DNA from: an uncultured bacterium
GTDB taxonomy: Bacteria > Bacteroidota > Ignavibacteria > UBA10030 > BY39
Assembly: GCA_937967455.1 (NCBI GenBank)
Contig: CALCJK010000001.1
Span: forward strand, 62,001-126,000
Direction of reading: 5' to 3'
DNA length: 64,000 nucleotides
The notes under the pieces are model-generated. The model searched no databases, had not been told where the DNA came from, and saw only the letters and a program-made list of their open reading frames with translations. A program made the translations under genes and the position numbers. Positions 18,296 to 27,024 of this stretch are shown here, piece by piece. Within the stretch, counting starts at the first letter, position 1, and every line of letters starts with the position of its first letter.

Positions 18296-20392
18296 TTACT
18301 CTTCCTCTTCTGTTTTACTTTTCTCGTAATCAGCGATGATTTTATCCATAATTTCTTTCGGAACCTCTTCATAATAAGCAAACTTTTGTTTATGGATTCC
18401 TCTTCCCTGTGTCATTGAACGAAGTGTAGTCGAATAACGATATAATTCTTTTAGCGGTACAAGCGCCTTAATTACTTGGTGATGAGAATGAGCTTCCATA
18501 CCTAAAATTTTACCTCTTCTACTTGAAATATCACCCATTACATCACCCATATATTCTTCTGGAACAGTAACTTCAATCTCGTATATTGGTTCGAGTATAA
18601 TAGGTTTTGCTTCTTTAAAACCTTTTTTGAATCCCATTCTGCCAGCTATTTTAAAAGAATTTTCATCGGAATCCACAGGATGTGCTGAACCATCAAACAA
18701 TGTGACTTTGACATCGACAACCTTATATCCTGCTATTACTCCACCTTCCATAGCTTCGATAACGCCTTTTTCAACAGCTGGAACAAATCTTCCAGGTACA
18801 ACACCACCTACAATTGCATCTACGAATTCAAAACCTTCCCCTCTAGGTTTTGGCTCGATCTTTAAAAATACATGTCCATATTGACCTCTACCACCGCTTT
18901 GCTTCTTATGTTTATATTCAGCTTCCTTGCAAACACCCTTGATAGTCTCTCTATAGGGTATCTTCGGTTCCACAAGCTCAACATCTACACCAAAACGAGA
19001 TTTTAGTTTATTTGCTATAATGGTTAAATGTAATTCACCCTGGCCACTTACAACAGTCTGTCTTAATTCAGGATCGACTCTCACAATGAATGTTTGATCT
19101 TCCGCGTGTAAAGTATGTAAACCATTTGCAACTTTATCTTCATCACCTTTAGATTTTGAAACAATTGCCATACTGATTACAGGTTCAGGGAAAATAATTT
19201 CTGGAACAACAACTGATAAGGCTTTGGAACTTAAAGTATTGTTGGTATGGCTATCTTTTAACTTCACTGCAGCACCTAAATCCCCTGCCATAATTTTTCC
19301 TATTTCTTTCCTTTCTCTTCCATTTAAAAGATATATTTGGCTTAATCTTTCAGACTTACTATTCGACTGATTTATTAAGTCAAGTCCAGAAGAAACTGTA
19401 CCAGAGTACACCTTAAAGAAAGATAGTTCCCCAAGGTGAGATTCTGCCAGGGTTTTGAATATAAATAATACCGGTTGCTCGTTAGGATCATATTTCAATT
19501 GAACAGTATTTGTAGAATTAGCCATTTTAACTGTAGTTTCTCCAATATCAGCAGGACTAGGACAATAATCTGTGATAAAATCCAATATTGAACTAATTCC
19601 AATTAAATGAGTTGCGGATGAACATAATATTGGGAATATTTTTCGCTGTTTCAAGGCTGCTTTTAATCCAGCTTGTATTTCGGTTTCGCTTAAAGTGCCA
19701 TTTTCAAAAAATTTATTAATTAAATTTTCATCAGACTCGGCAATCTTTTCTATAAGTTGCGTGTGAAGCTGTTCAGCTTTTGATTTTAGCTCAGGAGGAA
19801 TCTCGACTTCTACATATTTACCTCTACTATCTGTTGTGAATTTTAATAATTTCATTTTTAAAATATCAACTATCGAATCGAATCCTATTCCCTCTTTTAC
19901 GGGAAATTGAATTGGCATTACATCGTAACCAAATCTCTCTTTAGCTGAATTAACAGTTTTTTCAAAGTCCGAATTTTCATTATCAAGTTTATTAATTACA
20001 AAAAACACAGCATTATTATATTCCTTTGTATATTCCCACACTATTTCAGTACCAACTTCTACACCTTCAGCTGCTTTTAAAAAAATAATTCCTGTCTCGG
20101 ATACCTTTAAAGCACATTTAACTTCACCTGTAAAATCAGAATAACCTGGTGTATCCAAAATATTTATCTTATTGCCTTTCCATTCACTATGTAGCAAAGA
20201 AGTACTAATAGATATTTTTCTTTCAATTTCGTCAGGTTGAAAATCAGATATTGTATTTGAATCCTCAACTCTTCCAAGTCTGTTTGTTGTTCCCGTGGTA
20301 TAAAGTAATGCCTCAGCAAAAGAGGTTTTGCCGGAATTACCATGACCTATTAAAGATATGTTTCGAATATTTTCCGGACTAAATTCTTTCAT
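18296..20392 (-). CDS. Elongation factor G-like GTPase (EF-G2 type)
   Basis: 698 residues with all EF-G domains. G1 is GHGNSGKT at 16-23, G3 is DTPGYSDF and G4 is NKLD. The switch I segment reads DEIERKISIST where the main EF-G has the invariant RGITI, and the start SPENIRNISLIGHGNSGK is that of the EF-G2 paralogue family. It is not next to rpsL/rpsG/tuf, consistent with a non-str-operon paralogue. Such paralogues bind the ribosome, but their translocation and GTPase activities differ between species; the exact role here is not known. HIT, ATPase and response regulator genes follow downstream. Confidence 0.88.
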   Translation of the reverse strand: MKEFSPENIRNISLIGHGNSGKTSFAEALLYTTGTTNRLGRVEDSNTISDFQPDEIERKISISTSLLHSEWKGNKINILDTPGYSDFTGEVKCALKVSETGIIFLKAAEGVEVGTEIVWEYTKEYNNAVFFVINKLDNENSDFEKTVNSAKERFGYDVMPIQFPVKEGIGFDSIVDILKMKLLKFTTDSRGKYVEVEIPPELKSKAEQLHTQLIEKIAESDENLINKFFENGTLSETEIQAGLKAALKQRKIFPILCSSATHLIGISSILDFITDYCPSPADIGETTVKMANSTNTVQLKYDPNEQPVLFIFKTLAESHLGELSFFKVYSGTVSSGLDLINQSNSKSERLSQIYLLNGRERKEIGKIMAGDLGAAVKLKDSHTNNTLSSKALSVVVPEIIFPEPVISMAIVSKSKGDEDKVANGLHTLHAEDQTFIVRVDPELRQTVVSGQGELHLTIIANKLKSRFGVDVELVEPKIPYRETIKGVCKEAEYKHKKQSGGRGQYGHVFLKIEPKPRGEGFEFVDAIVGGVVPGRFVPAVEKGVIEAMEGGVIAGYKVVDVKVTLFDGSAHPVDSDENSFKIAGRMGFKKGFKEAKPIILEPIYEIEVTVPEEYMGDVMGDISSRRGKILGMEAHSHHQVIKALVPLKELYRYSTTLRSMTQGRGIHKQKFAYYEEVPKEIMDKIIADYEKSKTEEEE

Positions 20393-20438
20393 AATTTATT
20401 TTATTTCTCCTTTATTTATTTTTAAATTACAAATTATA

Positions 20439-20825
20439 CTATGATTTCATTTTTAGAATAAAAGTTTTGATTCCTTTTATTATACCGCTAAAAAAAGATA
20501 TTGAATCCATAAGAGGTTCTTCAACTTTTTGTTTGATCTTTGTTTCAAATTCAATTACATCTTCAGCTATTTTTTTAAGAGAACGAATAGAGTATACAAT
20601 ACCTTCAATTTCCTTCTGAACATTTTCGGAGAGTTCGTCAATTCTTCGCATCGTATTTGATGCATTTTCTAAAATAGGTATTGTTTTCTGTGTAATTGAA
20701 TTGATGTCTTTTTGAATGGTTTCTATAGATTTGAGTAATCTTTTGATAGCAGTTATCAAATAAATTGCTAATATTGATAAACACAAAAAAAACACTAATT
20801 GCACCAAAGTCAATAACATATCCAC
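20439..20825 (-). CDS. DUF948 domain membrane protein
   Basis: 128 residues: one N-terminal membrane helix (residues 4-27, VQLVFFLCLSILAIYLI) followed by a long helical, coiled-coil-prone region, as in the DUF948 family of general-stress-associated proteins. It is commonly encoded next to a YtxH protein, as here (33 bp upstream). The molecular role is unknown; a cell-envelope or stress function is inferred from family context only. Confidence 0.82.
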   Translation of the reverse strand: MDMLLTLVQLVFFLCLSILAIYLITAIKRLLKSIETIQKDINSITQKTIPILENASNTMRRIDELSENVQKEIEGIVYSIRSLKKIAEDVIEFETKIKQKVEEPLMDSISFFSGIIKGIKTFILKMKS

Positions 20826-20857
20826 TTTTTTATCTCCTTAATTACTTTTTAAAAAAT

Positions 20858-21247
20858 TTAAGAGGAGCGTTCTTGTTTATATGCATCAATACCAGCCTGT
20901 ACTGCTTCCTTAACTTTTTTCCCTTCTTCAACAGTTTTTTCTTTGACTTGAGTTATAATTTTTTCAGCATCTCCAAGGATTTCTTCAGCTTTCTTTCGTG
21001 CATCTGATAAAATCGCTTCTGATTGGTGTTTGCCTTCCTGGATAATTTTCACTGCTTTTTCTTTTGCTATTTTTAAATATTCTTCAGCATCTTTCTTTAA
21101 ATCCGAAGCTTTTTGTTTAATATCAGATCTAAGTTCTTTACCAGCTTTCGGGGCGTAAAGCAGAGCTATAACAGCTCCTATCAAACTTCCTGTTAAAAAA
21201 CCCATAAGAAAGCCTTTTGCCATTTTGTTATCATTGTTATTTGCCAT
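20858..21247 (-). CDS. YtxH domain protein
   Basis: 129 residues. The glycine-rich membrane segment GFLMGFLTGSLIGAVIALLYAPKAGKELR (residues 12-40) is the YtxH signature. The rest is a lysine/glutamate-rich amphipathic helix. YtxH proteins are often stress-induced and paired with DUF948 proteins. A GGAG ribosome-binding site lies just before the ATG. It heads the leftward gene run that continues with DUF948 and the EF-G-like gene. Confidence 0.88.
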   Translation of the reverse strand: MANNNDNKMAKGFLMGFLTGSLIGAVIALLYAPKAGKELRSDIKQKASDLKKDAEEYLKIAKEKAVKIIQEGKHQSEAILSDARKKAEEILGDAEKIITQVKEKTVEEGKKVKEAVQAGIDAYKQERSS

Positions 21248-21372
21248 AACTGCTCCTATTATTTAATTTAATGTGAAAATTTATTTAAAATTACGAACTA
21301 AATGCTAAAAAAGCAAAAATTTTAATACACTCAATTATTTTCAACTATGATATTCCTAATATTTAAATTAAT

Positions 21373-21401
21373 TTGATTATTATGAAAATTTGATGTATAA
21401 T
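21373..21401 (+). promoter_or_regulatory. Sigma70-like promoter of the plus-strand transporter gene
   Basis: TTGATT at 21373-21378 and TATAAT at 21396-21401 are separated by exactly 17 bp. The -10 box is 35 bp before the ATG at 21437, the right distance for a short leader. It is the only plus-strand gene here and needs its own promoter. Confidence 0.7.
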
Positions 21402-21436
21402 TGTGTAATTTTCACTAAATTCTATAAAAAATTATT

Positions 21437-22540
21437 ATGTGGAAAACTGAAGATGGTTCAACAGGTCGCTTAATCCAACTTTGTTTTGGATATTTTTTAT
21501 TTTATTTAATTTTTGGTGTTGCTGTAAAGTATTTTACTGAATATCTCGTGCATCAGCTTGCTCCACCTGAGCTTTTCAAAAACTTACAGATAAAGATGAA
21601 TATGGAGTTTTTAATATTCAGTACAATTGGCGGTAATTTACTCGCTTTAACAATTGCAATCAGTCTAAAATGGTATAAAATAAAATCAAATTTTTATAAA
21701 AAGGTTTTAGGCTTAAATATTCCAATAGAGTTAATATATATTATACCTTCAGGGATATGTACAGCAATTGTAATTCCAACTACAACACTAATGTACACAT
21801 TACCTATATCTGTTATGGTAGCAATGGTTATTATGCGTGGAAGTATCATTGTAATTTCAAGGATAGTGGATGCCATCCAGATTAAACAAAAGATTTTGAA
21901 GAAAAAAGTTTACAAAGAAGAAGAGTTTGCAGTTATATTTGCAATCTTGGCAGTAAGTGTACATTTATTTTTTGACAAAGGAGGTGGATTTGATTTTCTA
22001 CATAATACAACTGCAGTCATTATCCTAATAAGTTACATAATAGCTTATACTTTAAGGTTATACATAATGAATTACTTCAAAAACACCAGAGGAAAAGGTG
22101 TACCACAGGATAATAAAGGATTCTTTGCCATTGAGCAAATCTCTGCTACATTCACAATCCTAGTTATAGGTATAATCTTATTTAGTATCGACAATCCGAA
22201 GTCATATCAAATTAATTTATTTCAAGAAGCATTAATACAGCCTTCAGCATACTGGAATTGGGAAATATTGGCTGGTTTAACTTACGGGGCAGTTGCTTTC
22301 TTTTCTGTATTTCTATTTATGTTCAAAGGCAGAACAGCAACTTTCGCCGGATTGGTAAATAGATTAACTTCATTAATCGCTGGAACGGCAGCAACCATTA
22401 CATCATATTTCCTATTCGGAGGGAAATTTCCTAAGACATCTGATTGGATATCATTAGGATTTATATTAGTTGCAGTTATTTTCCTTTCGATTGCTGAAAA
22501 GAAAAGGGTTACCGAACTTAAGAGGGAACAAAATATATGA
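21437..22540 (+). CDS. Polytopic membrane protein, DMT/EamA-like transporter
   Basis: 367 residues with about ten membrane helices. The segment TTTLMYTLPISVMVAMVIMRGSIIV (around residue 115) and the late FAGLVNRLTSLIAGTAATI with SDWISLGFILVAVIFLS resemble the paired helices of drug/metabolite (EamA-type) transporters. No substrate can be deduced. It is a single plus-strand gene between two leftward gene runs, with its own promoter and no evident terminator hairpin after it. A non-transport membrane role cannot be excluded. Confidence 0.6.
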   Translation: MWKTEDGSTGRLIQLCFGYFLFYLIFGVAVKYFTEYLVHQLAPPELFKNLQIKMNMEFLIFSTIGGNLLALTIAISLKWYKIKSNFYKKVLGLNIPIELIYIIPSGICTAIVIPTTTLMYTLPISVMVAMVIMRGSIIVISRIVDAIQIKQKILKKKVYKEEEFAVIFAILAVSVHLFFDKGGGFDFLHNTTAVIILISYIIAYTLRLYIMNYFKNTRGKGVPQDNKGFFAIEQISATFTILVIGIILFSIDNPKSYQINLFQEALIQPSAYWNWEILAGLTYGAVAFFSVFLFMFKGRTATFAGLVNRLTSLIAGTAATITSYFLFGGKFPKTSDWISLGFILVAVIFLSIAEKKRVTELKREQNI

Positions 22541-22588
22541 ATTATTATAAATTCTCTGCTTAATACGAGATTACGTTTCAATATTATG

Positions 22589-23302
22589 TTATTTCCCTAT
22601 AGTCTTCCAAAGTTTATTTGTGACTCGTTCCAGTTCTTCACCAATTAATATCGGGTCTAAAGTTTTTTCAGGTTCATTCTCAAAAACAGCATATGGAATC
22701 TTAAATCCTTTCACATCAATGTAAGTTGGATCTTTAGATTCTAATTTATCCCAATCATTGATTTTATAATAGTATTCCATTTTTTCATCTGGTAACGAAT
22801 GATATAAAATTGAATCCTCCATTCCTTTTCTTGCTCGCCGTCTGTTTTTACGTACAGATTCCTCATAGGAAACTCTGATATACATTAATACTGCTTTTTT
22901 TAATATATCTTCATGAAGATAACTGAGAGCCTCATAAATTCCATTCTCGCCTCCTCGTGCAAATTCAATTAACACAGTCTTATCCTTATGATAGTCAGGA
23001 TTGCGAGCAATTTTTTTTCTATATTCTAAGTTAATTCTCTCAATGTAAAGATTCCATATAAAATGTTCTTTAAACCAATATTTTTCATCAGTCCAGATCC
23101 TTGGGCGACCATGTTTAGTCAATATGTCATCGATTTCAAATGTTTCCCATACATAAACAAAGTCATCAATTTCTTCAAACTCGGCTATATGAAATCTATT
23201 TACTCTTTCGATTGGATCACATTTTTTTAAAAAATCAATTACTTCAGATTTACCAGCGGCAGGTCGACCAGTGATTATAATTATTGGAAAATGATTATTC
23301 AT
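22589..23302 (-). CDS. P-loop kinase-like protein of unknown function
   Basis: 237 residues. A Walker A-like GRPAAGKSEV lies at residues 12-21 after a hydrophobic strand, and an arginine-rich RKNRRRARKGMED segment near residue 160 resembles the lid of nucleotide or adenylylsulfate kinases. A conserved acidic strand (VLIEFARGGENG) may be Walker B. The substrate is unknown. It is separated by 83 bp from the downstream 5'-nucleotidase family gene start region and faces the convergent plus-strand transporter gene. Confidence 0.6.
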   Translation of the reverse strand: MNNHFPIIIITGRPAAGKSEVIDFLKKCDPIERVNRFHIAEFEEIDDFVYVWETFEIDDILTKHGRPRIWTDEKYWFKEHFIWNLYIERINLEYRKKIARNPDYHKDKTVLIEFARGGENGIYEALSYLHEDILKKAVLMYIRVSYEESVRKNRRRARKGMEDSILYHSLPDEKMEYYYKINDWDKLESKDPTYIDVKGFKIPYAVFENEPEKTLDPILIGEELERVTNKLWKTIGK

Positions 23303-23385
23303 AAAAATTACCTCATTTTTGATATTTTCTGTTATTATTTATTAATTTAATTTTGGATTTATTCACATCATTAGTTAGTAAAATC

Positions 23386-24876
23386 TCAAAATACTTCTTC
23401 TATTCTGTTTTCCTTTTGAGAATAAACTTTTTTAATCTTTCTTAAATATTTTTCAACCTCGTTGTACAGAGTCATTTTTAAATAAATAGCATTATTAATT
23501 TCAATACCTAAATACCTTTTTGCTTCTCCAAGCATATAATCATTAACTGTACATATATATAATTTTTCTTCATCTAAGGGTTTATTCTGAATTTCAAATT
23601 TTACAAATTCGATTTTACCATCATCCTTTTTATACTGACATTTTATACCTGATGTTTGAACTGGACTTTTAGTTAAAATTATATATTCTACTATGGATCT
23701 AATTTGTTTACCAGATAATTTAAAAGTAGTTAGAAAATTTCTAAATGGCAGTATATTAAATAAATCCATTCTTGTAATTGGACCACGGGACAAGTCCTTT
23801 CTTATACCATGATTATTCATAAAAGCAACATCAGCTTGTACAGCTATTCTTTGTGCATCTGTAATAAAATTGCCAATATTACTTTCACCATTTTCTCTCT
23901 TCCAATCAACTTCAAGTTCAGCAATTACTTTACTATAATCCTTATCGATTTCCTTTTTAAGCGAATCAATAAATTTAACTAATTTTTTATTTTCTATATC
24001 CCTTTCTGGTCTATTCCACAATTGGATCAGCGTCCCATTAAAATCTACAACTTTATCATCTTGAACTTCTATACGAATTTGACCAAGATTTTCACAATCG
24101 GAACCAGCTTGAGCAATTATAACTCCATTAATTAGACGTGGATTTCTAATTCTTGAATGGGAATGACCTCCAATTATAATGTCTAAACCTCGAACCATAG
24201 TTGCCAATATTGAATCTTCAACAAAACCCTGGTGTGTTAAAGCAATAATCAAATCTGTCTTATCATCAATTTTATTTATTACATTTTGCAGCGTTTCATT
24301 AGGAGATAAAACTTTTATTCCAACTAAATTATTTTGATTTACAAGATTATACAAATTCTGTGACATTATCCCGACAATACCGATTTTTAATCCTGCTCTT
24401 TGAATAATTACATAATCTTTATTATTTAAATGCCGTTTATTTTTATTATTGACCAAATTAGCACTTATGGTTGGGAATTTAGCAATTTTAGTTAGTTTTA
24501 CAAAGTTTTCTTGTGAAATGTCAAAATCGTGATTTCCAGGACACCAGGCATCATATCCAATCATGTTCATCATTTCGAAGAGAGCTCCACCATATGCACC
24601 TTTGTATTTATATTCTGTTATTGGATTACCAGTCATAACATCGCCAGCATCCAGAAGCAAAACATCATTAATTTTTCTGATGCTATCAATGGTTGCACTC
24701 AATTCAAGGAACCCCCCAACAAGTGGTTTAACAGAGTCACGAACCCAAAAAGCTTCGTGTGGAATAAAAGCGGCATGCATATCGTTTGTATGTAATATTG
24801 TCAAAAACTTAGATTGGCAAAAAGCTGATAAATTAAAAAATATAATTATCAGAAGTGATCTTAATAATATTTTCAT
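23386..24876 (-). CDS. Secreted 5'-nucleotidase/2',3'-cyclic phosphodiesterase family (UshA-like)
   Basis: 496 residues. An N-terminal signal peptide (cleavage near residue 20) precedes a calcineurin-like metallophosphoesterase domain with HTNDMH at 29-34, DAGDVMTG, GNHDFD, THQG and GGHSH, which supply the two-metal ligands. The C-terminal half is the 5'-nucleotidase substrate-binding domain (NNHGIRKDLSRGPIT). It probably salvages nucleotides in the periplasm or at the surface. It lies downstream of a hairpin that ends the sppA-HU-TPR gene group. Confidence 0.9.
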   Translation of the reverse strand: MKILLRSLLIIIFFNLSAFCQSKFLTILHTNDMHAAFIPHEAFWVRDSVKPLVGGFLELSATIDSIRKINDVLLLDAGDVMTGNPITEYKYKGAYGGALFEMMNMIGYDAWCPGNHDFDISQENFVKLTKIAKFPTISANLVNNKNKRHLNNKDYVIIQRAGLKIGIVGIMSQNLYNLVNQNNLVGIKVLSPNETLQNVINKIDDKTDLIIALTHQGFVEDSILATMVRGLDIIIGGHSHSRIRNPRLINGVIIAQAGSDCENLGQIRIEVQDDKVVDFNGTLIQLWNRPERDIENKKLVKFIDSLKKEIDKDYSKVIAELEVDWKRENGESNIGNFITDAQRIAVQADVAFMNNHGIRKDLSRGPITRMDLFNILPFRNFLTTFKLSGKQIRSIVEYIILTKSPVQTSGIKCQYKKDDGKIEFVKFEIQNKPLDEEKLYICTVNDYMLGEAKRYLGIEINNAIYLKMTLYNEVEKYLRKIKKVYSQKENRIEEVF

Positions 24877-24905
24877 AACTTTACTTTTAATTTATTTTGA
24901 AGGAC

Positions 24906-24932
24906 ATGCCTCGTTTTTTCTAAACGAGGCAT
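24906..24932 (-). terminator. Stem-loop after the small ribosomal protein gene
   Basis: GCCTCGTTT and AAACGAGGC form a perfect 9-bp stem around a 5-nt TTTCT loop, extendable by two A-T pairs. It begins 10 bp after the stop of the 31-residue gene. The T-run that normally follows an intrinsic terminator is weak on both strands, so it may act as a processing or stability hairpin. Confidence 0.6.
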
Positions 24933-24942
24933 TAATTTGATA

Positions 24943-25038
24943 TTATCTGATCTTCTTCTTGTGACGCATCTTTCTTAAGCGTTTTTTACGCTTATGGGTT
25001 GCCATCTTATGGCGCTTCCTCTTTCTTCCACAAGGCAT
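24943..25038 (-). CDS. AURKAIP1/COX24 domain small ribosomal protein (bS22-like), 31 aa
   Basis: This gene is too short for the ORF track. Reading from ATG at 25038 gives MPCGRKRKRHKMATHKRKKR, continuing LRKMRHKKKIR to a TAA. The protein is almost entirely Lys, Arg and His, and the K-R-x-R-H-K-M-x-x-H-K-R-x-K-R-L-R-K pattern is that of the AURKAIP1/COX24 family found as a 30-odd-residue protein in FCB bacteria. The related actinobacterial bS22 is a ribosomal small-subunit protein, so ribosome binding is inferred. It lies 16 bp downstream of the TPR gene and is followed by a stem-loop. Confidence 0.88.
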   Translation of the reverse strand: MPCGRKRKRHKMATHKRKKRLRKMRHKKKIR

Positions 25039-25054
25039 ATAGGTTTTCCTTTTT

Positions 25055-25648
25055 TTATTTTACTGGATTCATAATATGTTGTTGTAATATTTCCATTGCT
25101 TTTTGTGCAATTTGATTATTCGGGTTTAAAGCTATACATTCTTTAAACCATTTACGTGATACTTCCATATTTCCACTCTGTAAGTTAACAATGCCCAAAT
25201 TAAAATGCCCTAACTGATGTTTAGGATTGTATTTTAAAGCCTCTTCCATTTCAGATATTGCTTTTGAAAAATATTCGGTTTTCTTAGATTCATCTTCAAA
25301 AGCCATTTGATAATAACTAACACCAAGATCAATTCTTGCATCTGCATTATCAGGAAATTTCTCCAAATAAATTCTATAATATTCTATCGATTTTTCTAAT
25401 TGTCCTGTATCCTGATAAAGATGAGCCAATTTTAAAATTGTTTCATAATCTTTGGGATTTTTCTTTAGAACTTCTCTGTAATTTTCAATTTGTTTCAAAT
25501 CATCCGAATAATCAAATTTTTGAGCAGTTTCATCATCTTGTTGCGAATTTTTTATAGCTTCGTCTTTTCGAACCAATAGAACAATAATTACAACTATTAA
25601 TATTAATATAAGAACGTATAAGTAATGATTAGATTTTTTCGATTCCAT
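25055..25648 (-). CDS. Membrane-anchored TPR protein
   Basis: 197 residues. One N-terminal membrane helix (residues 10-27, VLILILIVVIIVLLV) precedes three to four TPR units; ALKYNPKHQLGHFNLG and the EKFPDNADARIDLGVSYYQ unit show the 34-residue W/L-G-Y-A-F-P pattern. TPR arrays mediate protein-protein contact, probably outside the cytoplasm given the anchor. It starts 13 bp after the HU-like gene. Confidence 0.85.
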   Translation of the reverse strand: MESKKSNHYLYVLILILIVVIIVLLVRKDEAIKNSQQDDETAQKFDYSDDLKQIENYREVLKKNPKDYETILKLAHLYQDTGQLEKSIEYYRIYLEKFPDNADARIDLGVSYYQMAFEDESKKTEYFSKAISEMEEALKYNPKHQLGHFNLGIVNLQSGNMEVSRKWFKECIALNPNNQIAQKAMEILQQHIMNPVK

Positions 25649-25661
25649 AAAATTATTTCAG

Positions 25662-25988
25662 TTAGTTTTCTGGGGTTTTTGGGCTCTCAATGTTAAATTG
25701 GGTTTTTTTCAAATTTTCATTAACTATGTTTTTTAATTCTCTTGATGCTTTAAATAAAGGAACAAAGTGATCATCAACTTTGACTTGTTCCCCGGTTCTA
25801 GGATTTCGAGCAATTCTAGATTTTCTTTTCTTGACTTTGAAGCTTCCAAATCCTCTAATTTCAATATATTTACCTTCCTTCAATGCATTAATTACAGTGG
25901 ATATAAATCCATCCACTACTGCTTCAGTTTCAACTTTCGTAAGACCTGTAGCGGTCGCAATTACATCAACAATGTCTGATTTTCTCAA
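25662..25988 (-). CDS. HU/IHF family DNA-binding protein
   Basis: 108 residues. MRKSDIVDVIATATGL, the GKYIEIRGFGSFKVKKRKSR beta-arm base and ARNPRTGEQVKV are the HU/IHF signature, with a ten-residue C-terminal extension beyond the usual 90-95 residues. The protein bends DNA and organises the nucleoid. It lies 27 bp after sppA, an ordering common in FCB genomes. Confidence 0.95.
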   Translation of the reverse strand: MRKSDIVDVIATATGLTKVETEAVVDGFISTVINALKEGKYIEIRGFGSFKVKKRKSRIARNPRTGEQVKVDDHFVPLFKASRELKNIVNENLKKTQFNIESPKTPEN

Positions 25989-26015
25989 TTTAATTCTCCT
26001 TTAATTAATTTTAAC

Positions 26016-26924
26016 TTAAGGATTAAATAATTTATACTGTAAAATTGGATGATTTAATATTTCATCCTTTAGACCAAAAAGATTTTCAAATTTAGTTTCT
26101 CCTAAAAATCTTTCAATAAACGTTTTCCGTTTCACTTCCTTGACAATTGATGGTTCACCTTTAATATTAGCAAGTTTTGCTGTGATTGATACTGCATCTT
26201 CAAAAGTTCCAAGTGTATCAACAAGTTTCAAATTATATGCTTCTTCACCAGTAAAAACTCTTCCATCCGCTATTTTTACAATTTCGTCATATTTAATATT
26301 TCTCTCTTTAGATACAATTTCTATGAATTGTTTATGTACATTGTCCATTAAATTTTGAAAATACTTTTTATCCTCATCTGTCATTCCTCTGAATGGACTT
26401 CCAGCATCTTTAAGTTTACCGCTTTTTATTACATTCATTTCGATTCCGACTTTTGCAAGCATTGGATCGAGCCTTAAAAATTGTGATATTACTCCAATGC
26501 TGCCAGTAAGTGTGCCTGGGTTTGCTACAATTCTGTTAGCACCGCAAGAGACATAATAACCACCACTAGCCGCAACAGAAGCCATCGAAACTACAACAGG
26601 TTTACCAAATTCACGAGTTTTTCTAACCTCATCATATATTTCATGACTTGCTACAACTCCTCCACCAGGTGAATCTACTCGAAACAAAATTGCTTTTATA
26701 GAACGATCGTTTCTGTATTTTTTAAATTGTTTAATAATCTTTTCCGACTCCAATATCACCCCTTTTAATTCTACAACTGCAATTTTCTCACCTTTCCCAG
26801 TTATCGTCTCAACTTCCTCTTGATCAACTGAGGTTATGAATAAACTCACAAGTATAAATATTCCAAGAGAAAATATAATCAATAACAATATGATAAAAAT
26901 AAACAATTTTGTAGACGACTTCAT
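26016..26924 (-). CDS. sppA: Signal peptide peptidase SppA
   Basis: 302 residues, the short (one-domain) form. An N-terminal membrane helix spans residues 7-30. The ClpP-like serine protease core shows VDSPGGG at 83-89, the nucleophile Ser120 in SVAASGGYY and the general-base lysine in the SGKLKDAGSPF stretch near 170. It degrades cleaved signal peptides in the inner membrane. A sigma70-like promoter lies just upstream, and HU, TPR and the small ribosomal protein follow. Confidence 0.95.
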   Translation of the reverse strand: MKSSTKLFIFIILLLIIFSLGIFILVSLFITSVDQEEVETITGKGEKIAVVELKGVILESEKIIKQFKKYRNDRSIKAILFRVDSPGGGVVASHEIYDEVRKTREFGKPVVVSMASVAASGGYYVSCGANRIVANPGTLTGSIGVISQFLRLDPMLAKVGIEMNVIKSGKLKDAGSPFRGMTDEDKKYFQNLMDNVHKQFIEIVSKERNIKYDEIVKIADGRVFTGEEAYNLKLVDTLGTFEDAVSITAKLANIKGEPSIVKEVKRKTFIERFLGETKFENLFGLKDEILNHPILQYKLFNP

Positions 26925-26951
26925 CTTTATAACCTATTGATTTTTTATATA

Positions 26952-26980
26952 ATTATACGAAATTTATAATCGAAAGTCAA
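26952..26980 (-). promoter_or_regulatory. Sigma70-like promoter of sppA and downstream genes
   Basis: On the minus strand TTGACT (26980-26975) and TATAAT (26957-26952) are separated by 17 bp, with the -10 box about 28 bp before the sppA start. Match to consensus is 11 of 12 positions. Confidence 0.75.
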
Positions 26981-27024
26981 TTATTTTATTTTTTCTTAAT
27001 TCAATATCAATAAAAATAAACATT

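Noticed and set aside
20858-21247. YtxH/DUF948 pair as a secretion or defence component
   Set aside because: Both are widespread stress-type envelope families and nothing in the context supports a special role.
21248-21372. Minus-strand promoter for the YtxH gene
   Set aside because: TTGAAA and TAAAAT are present but only 14 bp apart, so not reported.
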